Source: Branchiostoma floridae (lineage: Eukaryota > Chordata > Leptocardii > Amphioxiformes > Branchiostomatidae). From it: a DNA stretch of 64,000 nt. The translations under genes and the position numbers were made by a program. Shown piece by piece: positions 11,401-21,800 of the stretch. The notes beneath the pieces are model-generated. The model did not search any database and was not told the DNA's origin. It was given only the letters and a program-made list of their open reading frames with translations. How positions within the stretch are numbered: position 1 is the first letter of the stretch; each line of letters begins with the position of its first letter. The stretch is taken from the NCBI RefSeq assembly GCF_000003815.2, contig NC_049988.1:2413662-2477661 (forward strand), in the 5' to 3' direction.

Positions 11401-14400
11401 GTAATAATATTGTATGTGATAATGACAGTGATTCTCGTCCGTGTGTCCGTTATAGAAAAGTTTGGCAGCGTGAAGATAGAAGATTCCCTAATCGAGAGGA
11501 TCGCCCGAGTTACAGGGAAGCCGGCACACCACCTGCTGCGGAGGGGCATCATCTTTTCCCACAGGTCAGAAGCGCACCATGCGACTTTTCTCCGAACTGC
11601 AACTGACTTACGTGAGAGCTCGCATATTGGACAATCGCCAAGTCAAACTTAAACATTGAATAGTACCAGTAGGTATATTTGCATAGTAACAATAGAATCG
11701 TTAGTTCTGAGATAAAGTCTATCTTATATCATACAGATATAGGCATAATATCTCAACATTTATGTAATCTGTATGCGTGTCAACATTGTAATCGATGGTC
11801 TTTATAGATGTCAATATCAAAATACCATTAGATTTTTGCATGTTGTGAATATGGCATAAAATTAAAGCTTTCCGACAAATTACATTTTTATATATTGTTA
11901 TATCCTATGCAATTTTACATTAGGTACGAGCATTTACAATCATAATATTATTTCTGTTGTTTTTAACTTGCAGGGATGTTGGTATGATTCTGGACGCCTA
12001 TGAGAAGGGGAAACCGTTCTTCCTGTACACCGGACGTGGCCCTTCTTCTGAAGCCATGCACCTCGGCCACCTTATCCCCTTCGTCTTTACCAGTAAATCT
12101 GCTCTGCGATTTCTTTACTTCTTATTCTTTTCTGAATTGACTTTATTTTGTCCCAGTCATTGTTTGGAAGCTCATATTGCTGACTTTAATTGTAAAGTCT
12201 GACATTTTCAGCACAAAATGCACTTTCATGTCATGAAATTTAGTTTTTTTGGACGGACAGGTAGAAATAGAAATGAAATTTCCCTCCTGGAACAGAGGAA
12301 GGGGTATGGATACAGCCTTGTTTCCTTAAAGCCGCCTAGAGCAGTTTTTAGAGCATAAAATTAAAAATATTCTGGATGAGACAATCGGTACGATATTGAC
12401 ATTTACTTCAACATTTACTTCTACCAGCACATTTGTATCATTATTCCTACTTTCAGCTTTTAAGAGGTCGCACAAACATGCCGCAAACGGACCCCTTTGA
12501 TTGATTACATCCCTCAATAAATCAGCACAGGATCGAGCCACTGACGGTTTCCCGTCGGTACTTTTCGGAGATTTTCGAGCGCATGAGGTCACCGAGCGAA
12601 TCGAATCTGATTCGCCCGTTCGCAAATCGAAACCTGATTCGAACAGGTGACGATATCTCCGGAAGCGTTCGGGACGCATTTGGTCATGTTCGCGTACGTT
12701 CCGCAAATTTGAAAAAAATGGTACGTGTAGCGCTCAGATTTTCGATGGGTTCTCACCACCCAACAATCTTTGCTCAATGACGGTCGATATGCAATGATAT
12801 AGTGTTATTAACCTTACTGTATGTAAAAATGACTTGCAAAATGAATTTGTGTTTGACGTGCCGTTGGTGATCCAGATGACTGACGATGTGTCCCCCCCCC
12901 CCCCCCTCCACAGGTACCTACAGGACGTGTTTGACGTGCCGTTGGTGATCCAGATGACTGACGATGTGTCCACCCCCTCCACAGGTACCTACAGGACGTG
13001 TTTGACGTGCCGTTGGTGATCCAGATGACTGACGATGTGTCCACCCCCTCCACAGGTACCTACAGGACGTGTTTGACGTGCCGTTGGTGATCCAGATGAC
13101 TGACGATGTGTCCACCCCCTCCCCCCTCCACAGGTACCTACAGGACGTGTTTGACGTGCCTTTGGTGATCCAGATGACTGACGATGAGAAGTTCCTGTGG
13201 AAGGACATGAGTGTGGAGGAGGCGAGGCGTCTCGCCAGCGAGAACGCCAAGGACATCATCGCCTTCGGCTTCGACAAGGAGAAGACGTTCATCTTCTCGG
13301 ACATGGACTACATTGGGTCAGTAGATCTTTTTAAGTTTCGATGATGTGTTCTTCTTCTTCTTGTGTCTTCTGACGGTCGTTTTCTGCTCCGGAATGAACA
13401 TCCCAATGTTGCCTACATATTTCGTGTGGTCACCATTGCATTGAAAATCAGAACGTCAATCGAAATAGGATCAAAAGTTTTTAAGTGCATTAGTATTTGT
13501 ACTTCTAGTCTTCATTTTCAGTTTCAGATGCACTTTAATGTCGCAGATTTCGTACGCATGGTATCACCATTGCGCTTCTGTAATGATATACACACATATT
13601 TGAATTTACTTGGCACCTTTTATGTTCAAACATCTATTATCCACAATGCTAACCTTAGAATCCATGGCCAGATTAGTATAGAAAATACAATGCACAATTG
13701 TATGCCAAATATGTTGATGAGTAATTTAAAAAAAATTGTAATGATTTTAAAAGGTCAACTCCTGACTTCTACAAGACCATCCTGCGTGTGGAGAAATGCG
13801 TCACTGTCAATCAGGTCAAGGGCATATTTGGATTCAATGACAGCGACTGCATCGGTAAGTCTCTTTCTCTCTCTCTCTCTCTCGTGAGTATATACGTGTC
13901 TTAGTTCGCACGTTTGTGTATGTGTGTGTGTGCGTGTGCTCGTGTGTTTATGTATGTGTGTGTGTGTGTGTATGAGTGTGTGTGTGTGTGTGTGCGTGTT
14001 TGCTCGTATGTTTATGTATGTGTGTGAGAATGTGTGTGTGTGTGTGTGTGTGTGTGTTTGTGCGGACGAATGAGTTGAGCAAAGTTTGAGCAAGTGTTAA
14101 GCTAAAATAAGTTCGCTGAAAAACACAACAGTCGTAAACTATATATATATATATTATATCCATCACTACAGGAAAGATCAGCTTCCCTGCAATCCAGGCT
14201 GCCCCGTCCTTCAGCTGCAGCTTCCCGCAGATCTTCGGTGGGAAGAAGGATATCGCCTGTCTCATTCCGTGCGCTATAGACCAGGTAGGACATCGCCTGT
14301 CTCATTCCGTGCGCTGTAGACCAGGTAGGACATCGCCTGTCTCATTCCGTGCGCTATAGACCAGGTAGGACATCGCCTGTCTCATTCCGTGTGCTATAGA

Positions 14401-17400
14401 CCAGGTAGGACATCACCTGTCTCATTCCGTGCGCTATAGAACAGGTAGGACATCGCCTGTCTCATCATGTGCTTCATAGACCAGGTAGGACATCGCCTGT
14501 CTCATTCCGTGCGCTATAGACCAGGTAGGACATCGCCTGTTTCATTCCGTGCACTATAGACCAGGTAGGACATCGCCTGTCTCATTCCGTGCGCTATAGA
14601 CCAGGTAGGACATCGTCTGTCTCATTCCGTGCGCTATAGACCAGGTAGGACATCGCCTGTCTCATTCCGTGCGCTATAGACCAGGTAGGACATCGCCTGT
14701 CTCATTCCGTGTGCTATAGACCAGGTAGGACATCGCCTGTCTCATTCCGCGCGCTATAGACCAGGTAGGACATCGCCTGTTTCATTCCGTGCGCTATAGA
14801 CCAGGTAGGAAACAGTTAAGAAATCACATATGATAGCATTTTGTTAGAGGAATACAAACAAAGTTACCGGCGAAAATTCCCCTCAAAAACGTTTACCTTT
14901 AAAAGTGCTCCCATTATCTGCAAATGCTTACTGCTTGACTTCGAACAGCGGGAGTGTCTGTCACATAAACTACGTAAACGTAAAAAAAATGTCAGATTTT
15001 CTGTTCCTACTGTAGGCCTTGCACCGGCATAGAACGGCCGAGTTGCATGGCTAGGTTAGCGGAAACGAGATTAATGGTCCCTTGTTAGACGTTGACATTG
15101 CTAGACGTTGTGTCTTTGGATAGGCACTTTTTTTAGATTTCCCTTCCCCACGACAGGTGTATAAATGGATACTTCACTTCATTTGCAAAGGTACAAGACT
15201 GCAGGAATACCGTACCTTTAGCATACACCAGTCAGACACCACACTAAGCTGTGGTCGTATTCAGAGTTTAATGGGAAAGATCAATGAGGAAACTCTGATG
15301 GCCCCTTAGGGACCCAGGCGGGGGTAGGGAGAGGGGGTGGGTGAGGACAGGCGGTGTTTGGCGTGGTGCAATTGCCCACATTTCCGCCCAGGGGCGCAAC
15401 CCCACCCAGAAAACCACTTCCTCAGAAATGTTACCTATGCCTTTTCCTTTTTCCTGTAGGACCCGTATTTCCGGATGACCCGTGACGCGGCGCCCCGCCT
15501 GGGTTACCCCAAGCCGGCCCTGCTCCACTCCACGTTCCTCCCGGCCCTGCAGGGCGCCATGACCAAGATGAGCGCCAGCGAAGCCTCAACGTCCATCTAC
15601 CTGACTGACTCTGCAGACGACATCAGGGATAAGGTTTGTTCAGTGCCCGATGTTAAACCGTAACCATCTATGTTTTCTAAGTGAACAACTAAAATGACAT
15701 ATTATCTAACGGTTGCATATCAAGTGATTTCACTCGGAAATCCCCTGTCGTTGTAGGTCCCAATGTGAATTGCCCTTAGGACGGTAAGAGACGGTCACCG
15801 AAAAGTAAACAAAACTTTGGTTGTGTAACAAGGGTCTCTTTATTCGGTGATGTACCAGCCAGATGATTCTTTTCACGGATGTTACACAAACAACAAAAAT
15901 AACATATAAGAGCTTAAACGCTAACAACATCAACAATTTGGTTAACAGCTAGGTAAACAAAGAGATTTGCGTATTTAATTTTAACAAAAGAGTTATTGTG
16001 TCTATTGTAAAAACACTAGACCATCTACTAGACAGTAAGAGAAAAAGAGACAAACCGCATATGCCATATCGTCATTTGTCTATGGTGTTCCAGATTAACA
16101 AGTATGCCTACTCGGGTGGGCAGAGCACGGTAGAGGAACACCGCCGTGTGGGAGGGAACGTGGATGTGGACGTGTCCTACCAGTACCTCACCTTCTTCAT
16201 GGAGGACGACGAGAAAGTGGAGAAGATTAAGAAGGTACTAGTAAACAATATTGCTTGCGGTGGTTTTATACAACAACAACAAGCTTTATTGACACGGCAA
16301 AAAGTAATTAGTTACTTTTGTATGGCCAACTATAAACTACAACAAGAGAGAGAAAGAATACAGAATACACTTTACAATTCTGCTAATTAAACAGTATAGG
16401 ATGATAAGATTCTACTAATTAAACAATATAGGATAATAATCTATATTATGTTCGTGATTTATGCAGTGAACGCTTGACCACAAAAAAATATTGGTACTGT
16501 CTTCTTCCCCATTGTCTAACCGTACGTACTTTTGTACAGTACCATGCATATGATATAATGGAGGGACATATTACGGTAAAAAGGCATAGCAACTTACAAT
16601 GCACATATTGAGCACAGACCTAATCTTTAAACATTGAATAAAAGAAGAGCTACGTCAGTGACTTGAGTGCTAATGCAAACTCTAAAACATCGCGAACACT
16701 CCATGGCCATGTTTCGCTATCCTTAGCTTAAATGCATTTACAGTACTAAAGATATCAGTACAGATCAAATAGCCAAAGCACATACAGACAAACACAACCT
16801 CATCTATTCGATATAAGTCTGTTTTGATAGGTATTATTATGAATTAAGTGTCCGCAAATTCATATCCCAGAACATCGTTAGGTTGTACATCATGCAAATT
16901 ACAATTTTTGCCTTTGCCTTGTGGATGAAATAACTCGAGAAGCTTTGAATGGATCTTCATTTAATTTTTAGTTCATTTGCGGTTATAAAAATGAAGGTCA
17001 ATTTCGAAAATGGTTTACCTGAAATGACTCCTCGGTATTGCAGCATGCTGTTTATGTTTACATGTGTGTGCTTTTTTATATACTGTATCTTTCCCTTTTC
17101 ATCAACAATTTCCTAATTATTTTGCCAAGTGACAAGCACACAAACTTGGCAACAAATAACAGCTTTCTTTACAAATTTCTTGCGACGGTAGTGAAACAAT
17201 TACATGATTTCTATTATTCTTGTAGCATAGTAATTCAATACTACATGTACAGATTAAATTGTAGAGATAAAAGAGTACTTCAATATTTATTCATTACGGC
17301 CAACACGTCTATAATACATACATCTCACGCAGGACTACACCAGCGGTGCGATGCTGACAGGTGATCTGAAGAAAGAGCTGATCTCCGTGGTACAGAAGGT

Positions 17401-17491
17401 TGTGGCTGAGCATCAGCAGCGGAGGCAGCAGGTCACCGACCAGATGGTGCAGGAGTTCATGACCCCCCGCAAGCTCAAGTACAGCTACTAA
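5487..17491 (+). CDS. WARS1: Cytosolic tryptophanyl-tRNA synthetase (nine coding exons)
   Basis: This class I synthetase charges tRNA-Trp with tryptophan. Exons are 5487-5577, 11456-11564, 11974-12092, 13134-13316, 13754-13854, 14172-14284, 15460-15633, 16094-16234 and 17333-17491 (TAA). All use GT/AG sites, and phases agree except at the exon 3 donor, where one G seems missing. The product is about 396 aa. Recognised segments are KGVDYDKLI (exon 1), the ATP-binding [18 protein letters not shown] with HLGH in place of HIGH (exon 3), VIQMTDDEK (exon 4), [13 protein letters not shown] (exon 6), the KMSAS loop (exon 7) and EFMTPRKL at the C-terminus. The N-terminal WHEP extension of vertebrate WARS1 is not seen, so the protein matches the short form; an unseen upstream alternative exon is possible. 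The start ATG has context AAAATGG. The exon 4 acceptor and exon 6 donor sit in tandem arrays. The exon 5 acceptor (TTTTAAAAG) lacks a good pyrimidine tract. Confidence 0.97.
5975..6395 (-). mobile_element. tRNA-derived SINE, copy 1
   Basis: It lies in WARS1 intron 1. Read on the - strand it starts with a tRNA-like promoter: an A-box-like TTTGGCTCAGG near 6350-6360 and the B-box-like GGTTCGAAACC near 6328-6339. The body is shared with 45575-45970 in the same orientation, including GATCTTGTGCCCTT, GGACGTTAAATG, CCACACCCCGGGCACGTAAA and GGGTAGGGAAATTTCC. The tRNA-like cloverleaf is degenerate, so this is not a tRNA gene. Element ends are approximate. Confidence 0.65.
7016..7210. mobile_element. 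MITE, nearly palindromic, 195 bp
   Basis: Terminal inverted repeats of more than 45 bp begin TAATACCCCC and run through TTAGGCGAAAATCGATCGG and ACGACGAGTC. A second inner inverted pair (AATTACGAGGAGG / CCTCCTCGTAATT) makes most of the element one long hairpin. TA at both edges is compatible with a TA target-site duplication of the Tc1/mariner type. It has no coding capacity and sits in WARS1 intron 1. Confidence 0.85.
7604..7748. repeat. Polypurine tract (GA-rich)
   Basis: About 145 bp of almost uninterrupted A/G on the + strand with a short GAGAGAGA run at 7718-7731. It is low-complexity DNA that produces open frames on both strands without coding meaning. It lies within WARS1 intron 1. Confidence 0.6.
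8028..8240. mobile_element. MITE with GGGCGCGGTCACATAG ends
   Basis: The ends GGGCGCGGTCACATAGG..CGTGCGATTGTCGTACG and CGTACGACGATCGCACGA..CTATGTGACCGCGCCC are inverted repeats of about 40 bp. A second copy is at 29811-30013 with a matching interior (CGGGCATTT, GTTCTGTCACAGCCTGCTT-like, GGCATGAAAATC). It is a non-autonomous DNA transposon in WARS1 intron 1. The target-site duplication is unclear. Confidence 0.85.
9410..9655 (+). mobile_element. tRNA-derived SINE on the + strand
   Basis: It begins with a tRNA-like head: TGGCGGGGTCG as A-box and a degenerate B-box GCGTTTGAGCC at about 9459-9469. The body shares CTCTTGGGAAATGCTCTTAAC, ACTTCAATCAGGT and AATAAATACC with the SINEs at 5975-6395 and 45575-45970, and ends in GCACGTTAAAAACCCACC. 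The 3' end runs directly into the ACTC array. Located in WARS1 intron 1. Confidence 0.6.
9655..10918. repeat. ACTC tetranucleotide array, about 1.26 kb
   Basis: (ACTC)n is nearly perfect in the first 70 bp and then mixed with AATC, ATTC, AATTACTC and AACTCATTC variants. Larger blocks recur, for example ACTCATTCAATCACTCACTC and CGCTAAATCAATCAATC, so longer segments have also been duplicated. It abuts the 3' end of the SINE at 9410-9655, suggesting the array grew from the SINE tail. It lies in WARS1 intron 1. Open frames through it (Thr-His-Ser-Leu repeats) are artefacts. Confidence 0.95.
12849..13133 (+). repeat. Tandem duplication of the WARS1 exon 4 acceptor and exon start
   Basis: The unit contains the intron end (CCTCCACAG) plus the first 55 nt of exon 4 and then a C-rich stretch. 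Acceptor AGs fall at 12913, 12984, 13055 and 13133, giving periods of 71, 71 and 78 bp. The first copy (12849-12913) lacks the exon start and carries a C15 run at 12892-12906. Only the last copy continues into the full exon. Upstream copies have CCG where the real exon has CCT. Using the 13055 acceptor would add 26 codons in frame; the two upstream acceptors lead to a frameshift and stop. Confidence 0.95.
13860..14070. repeat. CT and GT microsatellites
   Basis: A short (CT)n at 13864-13882 follows the exon 5 donor of WARS1, then interrupted (GT)n tracts at 13916-14061. It is ordinary intronic simple repeat. The His-Thr open frame on the - strand is an artefact of it. Confidence 0.9.
14245..14814 (+). 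repeat. 40-bp tandem array that repeats the exon 6 donor site of WARS1
   Basis: The unit is the last 34 or so nt of exon 6 (CATCGCCTGTCTCATTCCGT, GCGCTATAGACCAG) plus the donor GTAGGA. The donor context CCAG|GTAGGA recurs every 40 bp at 14281, 14321 and so on to 14801: 14 copies, one with ACAG. The first is the true exon 6 donor because the frame through [12 protein letters not shown] joins DPYFRMTRD of exon 7. As 40 is not a multiple of three, use of the second donor shifts frame, and readthrough meets TAG in the third unit. Confidence 0.95.
16256..16460 (-). mobile_element. Possible 3' end of a retroelement insertion
   Basis: On the - strand a CAATAAAGCTTG polyadenylation-like signal is followed by a (TTG)n tail (16262-16280 on +), the form of many LINE or SINE 3' ends. 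The upstream body is A-rich and not assignable, with ACTAATTAAACA.TATAGGAT repeated twice near 16384-16435. It lies in WARS1 intron 8. Assignment is weak. Confidence 0.3.
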
Positions 17492-17956
17492 AGCCCCGGA
17501 TACTGCATGGTGCAGAACAACTGTACACACCTTGAAAGAGTTCATTTGTTTTCTACCAGATACATATTAGCTCGTTTACGCTTCTTTATACGCCTGCGTA
17601 TGTCATAGGTGATACCCCCTGAAAAATAAGAAAACAAGTACACTCCTGGACATCGATATGCTCGATATTTGTCCAGACTGTTTCCAAATCATAAAACTTC
17701 ACCTTACGACACACCACCTACAATTCCTATCGTCGCACAAGCGTACTCAGAAGTGTGAACAGTCTTATTGAACTCATCTATTGCAACCTATTGAGCATAG
17801 TTCTGTCAACAGACACGTTGGCCATGTCATACAATCAAAATGTTACCATTTTAGTGAAAGGGTCCTCAGTTATCCAAAAGAGGGTAGAAATGACTGAAAT
17901 ACGGTGATACAAGGAGAGGGAACCAATAGCACCTCATTTGAAATGCAGAAATTCAC

Positions 17957-17962
17957 AATAAA
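17957..17962 (+). promoter_or_regulatory. Candidate polyadenylation signal of WARS1
   Basis: AATAAA lies 466 nt after the WARS1 stop codon, the first exact signal downstream. The region between has no ORF. A shorter 3' UTR using a variant signal (CATAAA near 17690) is possible. Confidence 0.4.
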
Positions 17963-18884
17963 ACATAAAAATAAGACCACTTGATTGACATATTGTAACT
18001 CTATCATTTGTCGAACAGTTGATAATAGAATCGCTTTCATGAGTTTAACGGCTAACTGTAATGGATGGTCAAAATAGCTATATATCATTTTGCTAGAAAA
18101 CAGGAGAACTCTTTTGTAACGTTGCTACCAAAGGTTTAACAACGTCGAAGAACAGGTGTATGCTGTAAGCATTTTTCAGATCCTGTGTTACCTATAGCTT
18201 CGCTCATGGCTTCTTGGACAATAATGTACACAAACAATGGCTTGCTAAATAAGGAATTACCTACGTTTCCGGCTAAAGTTTTTAATTAGACATACCGCAC
18301 ACTAACGAACAAAAACAAGAACGTGTAAAATTTGAAGCATCAAACAGTGAGATTGATGTAAATCTGTCGTTTTCAACGATTAAATTCATCAGAATTTCAA
18401 AGGCGCAAACGTTGTGCATTGATAACGAATTTTTGGTAACAATCTTAATTATTTTCTCAGCTAGCTTCATGGTTGAAAACGAATATAAGAAAATATGGCT
18501 CGTGAATGAAATTTCTTTTCTGCGTTATGATCAATATTAGGAAACATTTCCTGGGTTATTTTTAGATAAATATCCACACGATCTTTGATATATTATATAT
18601 AACCTGTGGCCGCAATATTAAAATCGCATAGTAAAGTAAAAATCTCGTCATTCTCTTTTTTGTCTTGAGTAACATTGCAATTTGTGAGGTAATTTGTTTG
18701 GGATGTGCTGTTCCTTTCTTAGTTTGCCTGGTTATCTAGCAATGTTGAGTACAAACGTTAAAAGCAGGAAATAAAGACGTAGGGGTCTTCTTCATCATCG
18801 ATATCTTACCATAGCTGAAAACCTTCAAAGTTCACTCTCTGCGTTCTGAAGTAAAAAAAAAACAACAGAACTCATCAATTCGAC
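17963..18884. other. Intergenic, no gene recognised
   Basis: AT-rich DNA between the WARS1 3' end and the satellite array. I see no conserved coding signature, RNA gene or clear transposon end. Confidence 0.5.
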
Positions 18885-21800
18885 TAAGCAGGCAGGCAAA
18901 CAGGAAACCAGAAAGGAAAGCAGACAGGAAACCAGACAGACAGGGAGCAGACAGACAGGGAACCAGACAGACATGGGAGCAGACAGACAGGGGGCAGACA
19001 GACTGGGAGCAGACAAAAAGGGAACAAGGCAGAAAGAAAACCAGGCAGACAGGAAACCACGCAGACAGGGAACCAGACAGACAGGGAGCAGACAGACAGG
19101 GAACCAGACAGACAGGGAACCAGACAGACAGGAAGCCAGACAGACAGGGAACCAGACAGACAGGGAACCAGACAGACAGGGAACCCAGACAGACAGGGAT
19201 CCAGGACAGACAGGAAACCAGACAGAAAGGGAACCAGACAGAAAGTGACCCAGACAGACAGGGACCCAGACAGACAGTAAACCAGACAGAAAGGGAACAA
19301 GACAGACAGGGAACCAGACAGACAGGAAGCCAGACAGAAAGGGAACCAGACAGACAGGAAGCCAGACAGAAAGGGAACCAGACAGACAGGGAACCAGACA
19401 GATAGGGAACCAGACAGACAAGAAGGCAGACAGAAAGGGAATACGACAATAAAAGAAACAGACAGACAGGGAACGATACAGACATGGGAGCAGACAGACA
19501 GGGTACCAGACAGACATGGAAGCAGGGAGGCAGGCACACGGGAAAGCAGACAGACAGGGAAGTTCACAGACAGAGAAGCAGGCAGACAGGGGAGCAGGTA
19601 TATAGGGAACCAGACAGGCAGGGAGCAGACAGACAAGGAAGCAGGCAGATAGGGAAGCAGACAGACGGGGAACTAAACAGGCAGGTAACCAGACAGACAG
19701 GGGAGCAGGCAGATAGGGAAGCAGGCAGACGGGGAAGCAGGCAGACAGGGAACCAGACACACAGGGAAGCAGGAAGACAGGGGAGCAGACAGACAGGGAA
19801 GCAGGAAGACAGGAAATTAGCCAGGCAGGAAAAGTAGGCAGATAGGAAAGCAGGCAGACAGGGAAACAGACGGACAGGGAACCAAAAATACAGGAAACCA
19901 GATAGACAGGGAAGACGGCAATGAAAGAAACAGAAAGACAGGAAGCATGCAGACAGACAGGGAACCAGAAATGATAACAGACAGCGAATCAGACAGCATT
20001 GAAGCAGGCAGGGAAGCAGGCAAACAGTGTAGCAGATAGACAGGGGTAGGCAGACAGGGAACCAGACAGAAATGGCGACAGGCAGGGGAAGGCAGGGGAG
20101 CAGACAGACATGGGAGCAGACAGACAGGAAGCTGGCATAAAAGGAGGCAGACAGAAAGAAAATCAGGCTGGCAGGGAAACAAAGAGTCAGGGGAGCAGGC
20201 AGACAGTGGAGCATACAGAGANNNNNNNNNNNNNNNNNNNNNNNNNNNNNNNNNNNNNNNNNNNNNNNNNNNNNNNNNNNNNNNNNNNNNNNNNNNNNNN
20301 NNNNNNNNNNNNNNNNNNNNNAGCAGACGGAAATGGAAACAGACGTGAAAGTAGACAAACAGGTAAACAGACAGACAGGGAACCAGACAGACATGGAGCG
20401 GACAGACAGGAAAGCAGGCAGAAAGAAAGCAGGCAGACAGTGCAGCAGACAGGGGTGCAGACAGACATGGAGGCAGACAGACAGGGAGGCAGACAGGGAG
20501 GTAGACAGACAGGGAAACAGACAAGGGGACGAGACAGGCAGGGAAGACGGCAAACAGGGGAGCAGACAGGGAACCAGACAGACATGAAAGCAGGCAGACA
20601 GGGTAGCAGACAAACAGGGGAGCAAAAGAGAGGGAACAAGACAGACAGGGAGGCAGACATACAGGGGGGCCAGACAATGAGGGAACCAGACAGACAGCGA
20701 AGCAGGCAGACAGGGGAACAGACAGACAGGAAACTAGAGAGACAGGGAAGCAGCCAAGCAGGGGAGCAGAAAGACAGGAAATCAGACAGACAGGGAAGCA
20801 GGCAGGCAGACATACGTGGAATCTGGCTGACAGGGAAGACGGCAAAACAAGGACAGACAAGGAGGCAGACAGATAGGAAAGTAGACAGACAGGGAACCAG
20901 ACAGACAGGGAAGCAGGCACACAGGGGATTAGACCTACAGGGAACCAGACAGACAGGGACGCAGGTGGAAAGGGAGGCAGACAGACAGAGAATCAGGTTT
21001 ACAGGGAAGACAGAAACTAGGGAAGCAGACAGACAGGGAAGCAGGCAGACAGAGGAGCAAAGAAACAGGGAACCAGACAGACAGAAAAGCGGGCAGGCAG
21101 GAAAGCAAGCAGACAATGGAACAGACAGACAGGGAACCAGAGAGACAGGGAAGCAGACAGACCCTCGGAAAGACAGGAAACAGGGAAGCAGACAGACAGG
21201 GAACCAGGCTGTCAGACAGACATGAAAGCAGGCAAACAGGGTTTCAGACAAACAGGGGAGGCAGACAGACAGGGATGCAGACAGACAGGGAGGCAGACAG
21301 ACAGGGAGGCAGGCAGACAGGGGAACCAGACAGACAGGGAACCAGACAGACAAGGAAGAAGGCAGACAGGGAAGCAGGCAGACAGGGATCCACAGAGACA
21401 TTTAAGCAGACAGACAGTGGAGCATAAATACAGGGAATCAGACAGGCTGAGAACCAGTCTCACTGGACGCAGGCAGACAGGGAGGCAGACATACGTGGAA
21501 TCAGGCTGACACGGAAGACGGCAAACAAGGAAGCAAACGGACAAGGAATCAGGCAGACAGCGGAACAGATAGACGGGGAACCAGAGAGAAAGGGAACCAT
21601 ACCGACATGGTAGACGACAAACAGGGAGGCAAAAATACAGGGAACAAGACAGACATGGAAGCAGGCAGACGGGGAAGACGGCAAACAGAGAAGCAGACAG
21701 AAAGGGAAGCAGACAGACAACTGAGCAGACAGATGGGGAGGTAGACAGACAGTGGGCAGACATGCAAGGGAACAGACAGACAGGGATCCTCACAGACAGG

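Noticed and set aside
12326-12706. 126-codon frame on the - strand in WARS1 intron 3
   Set aside because: No recognised motif, overlaps other frames, and the context is intronic.
13363-13887. 174-codon frame on the + strand spanning WARS1 intron 4 and exon 5
   Set aside because: It runs in a different frame from the exon and ends in the CT microsatellite.
13755-14265. His/Thr-rich frames on the - strand
   Set aside because: Translation of (GT)n and (CT)n microsatellites next to WARS1 exons 5 and 6.
14245-14820. CRISPR or coding repeat
   Set aside because: Contiguous 40-bp units with no spacers; the unit is an exon end plus donor site, and reading on meets a stop.
20110-21225. Gene spanning the 100-N gap
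   Set aside because: The frame only exists because the placeholder Ns are read through; the flanks are satellite.
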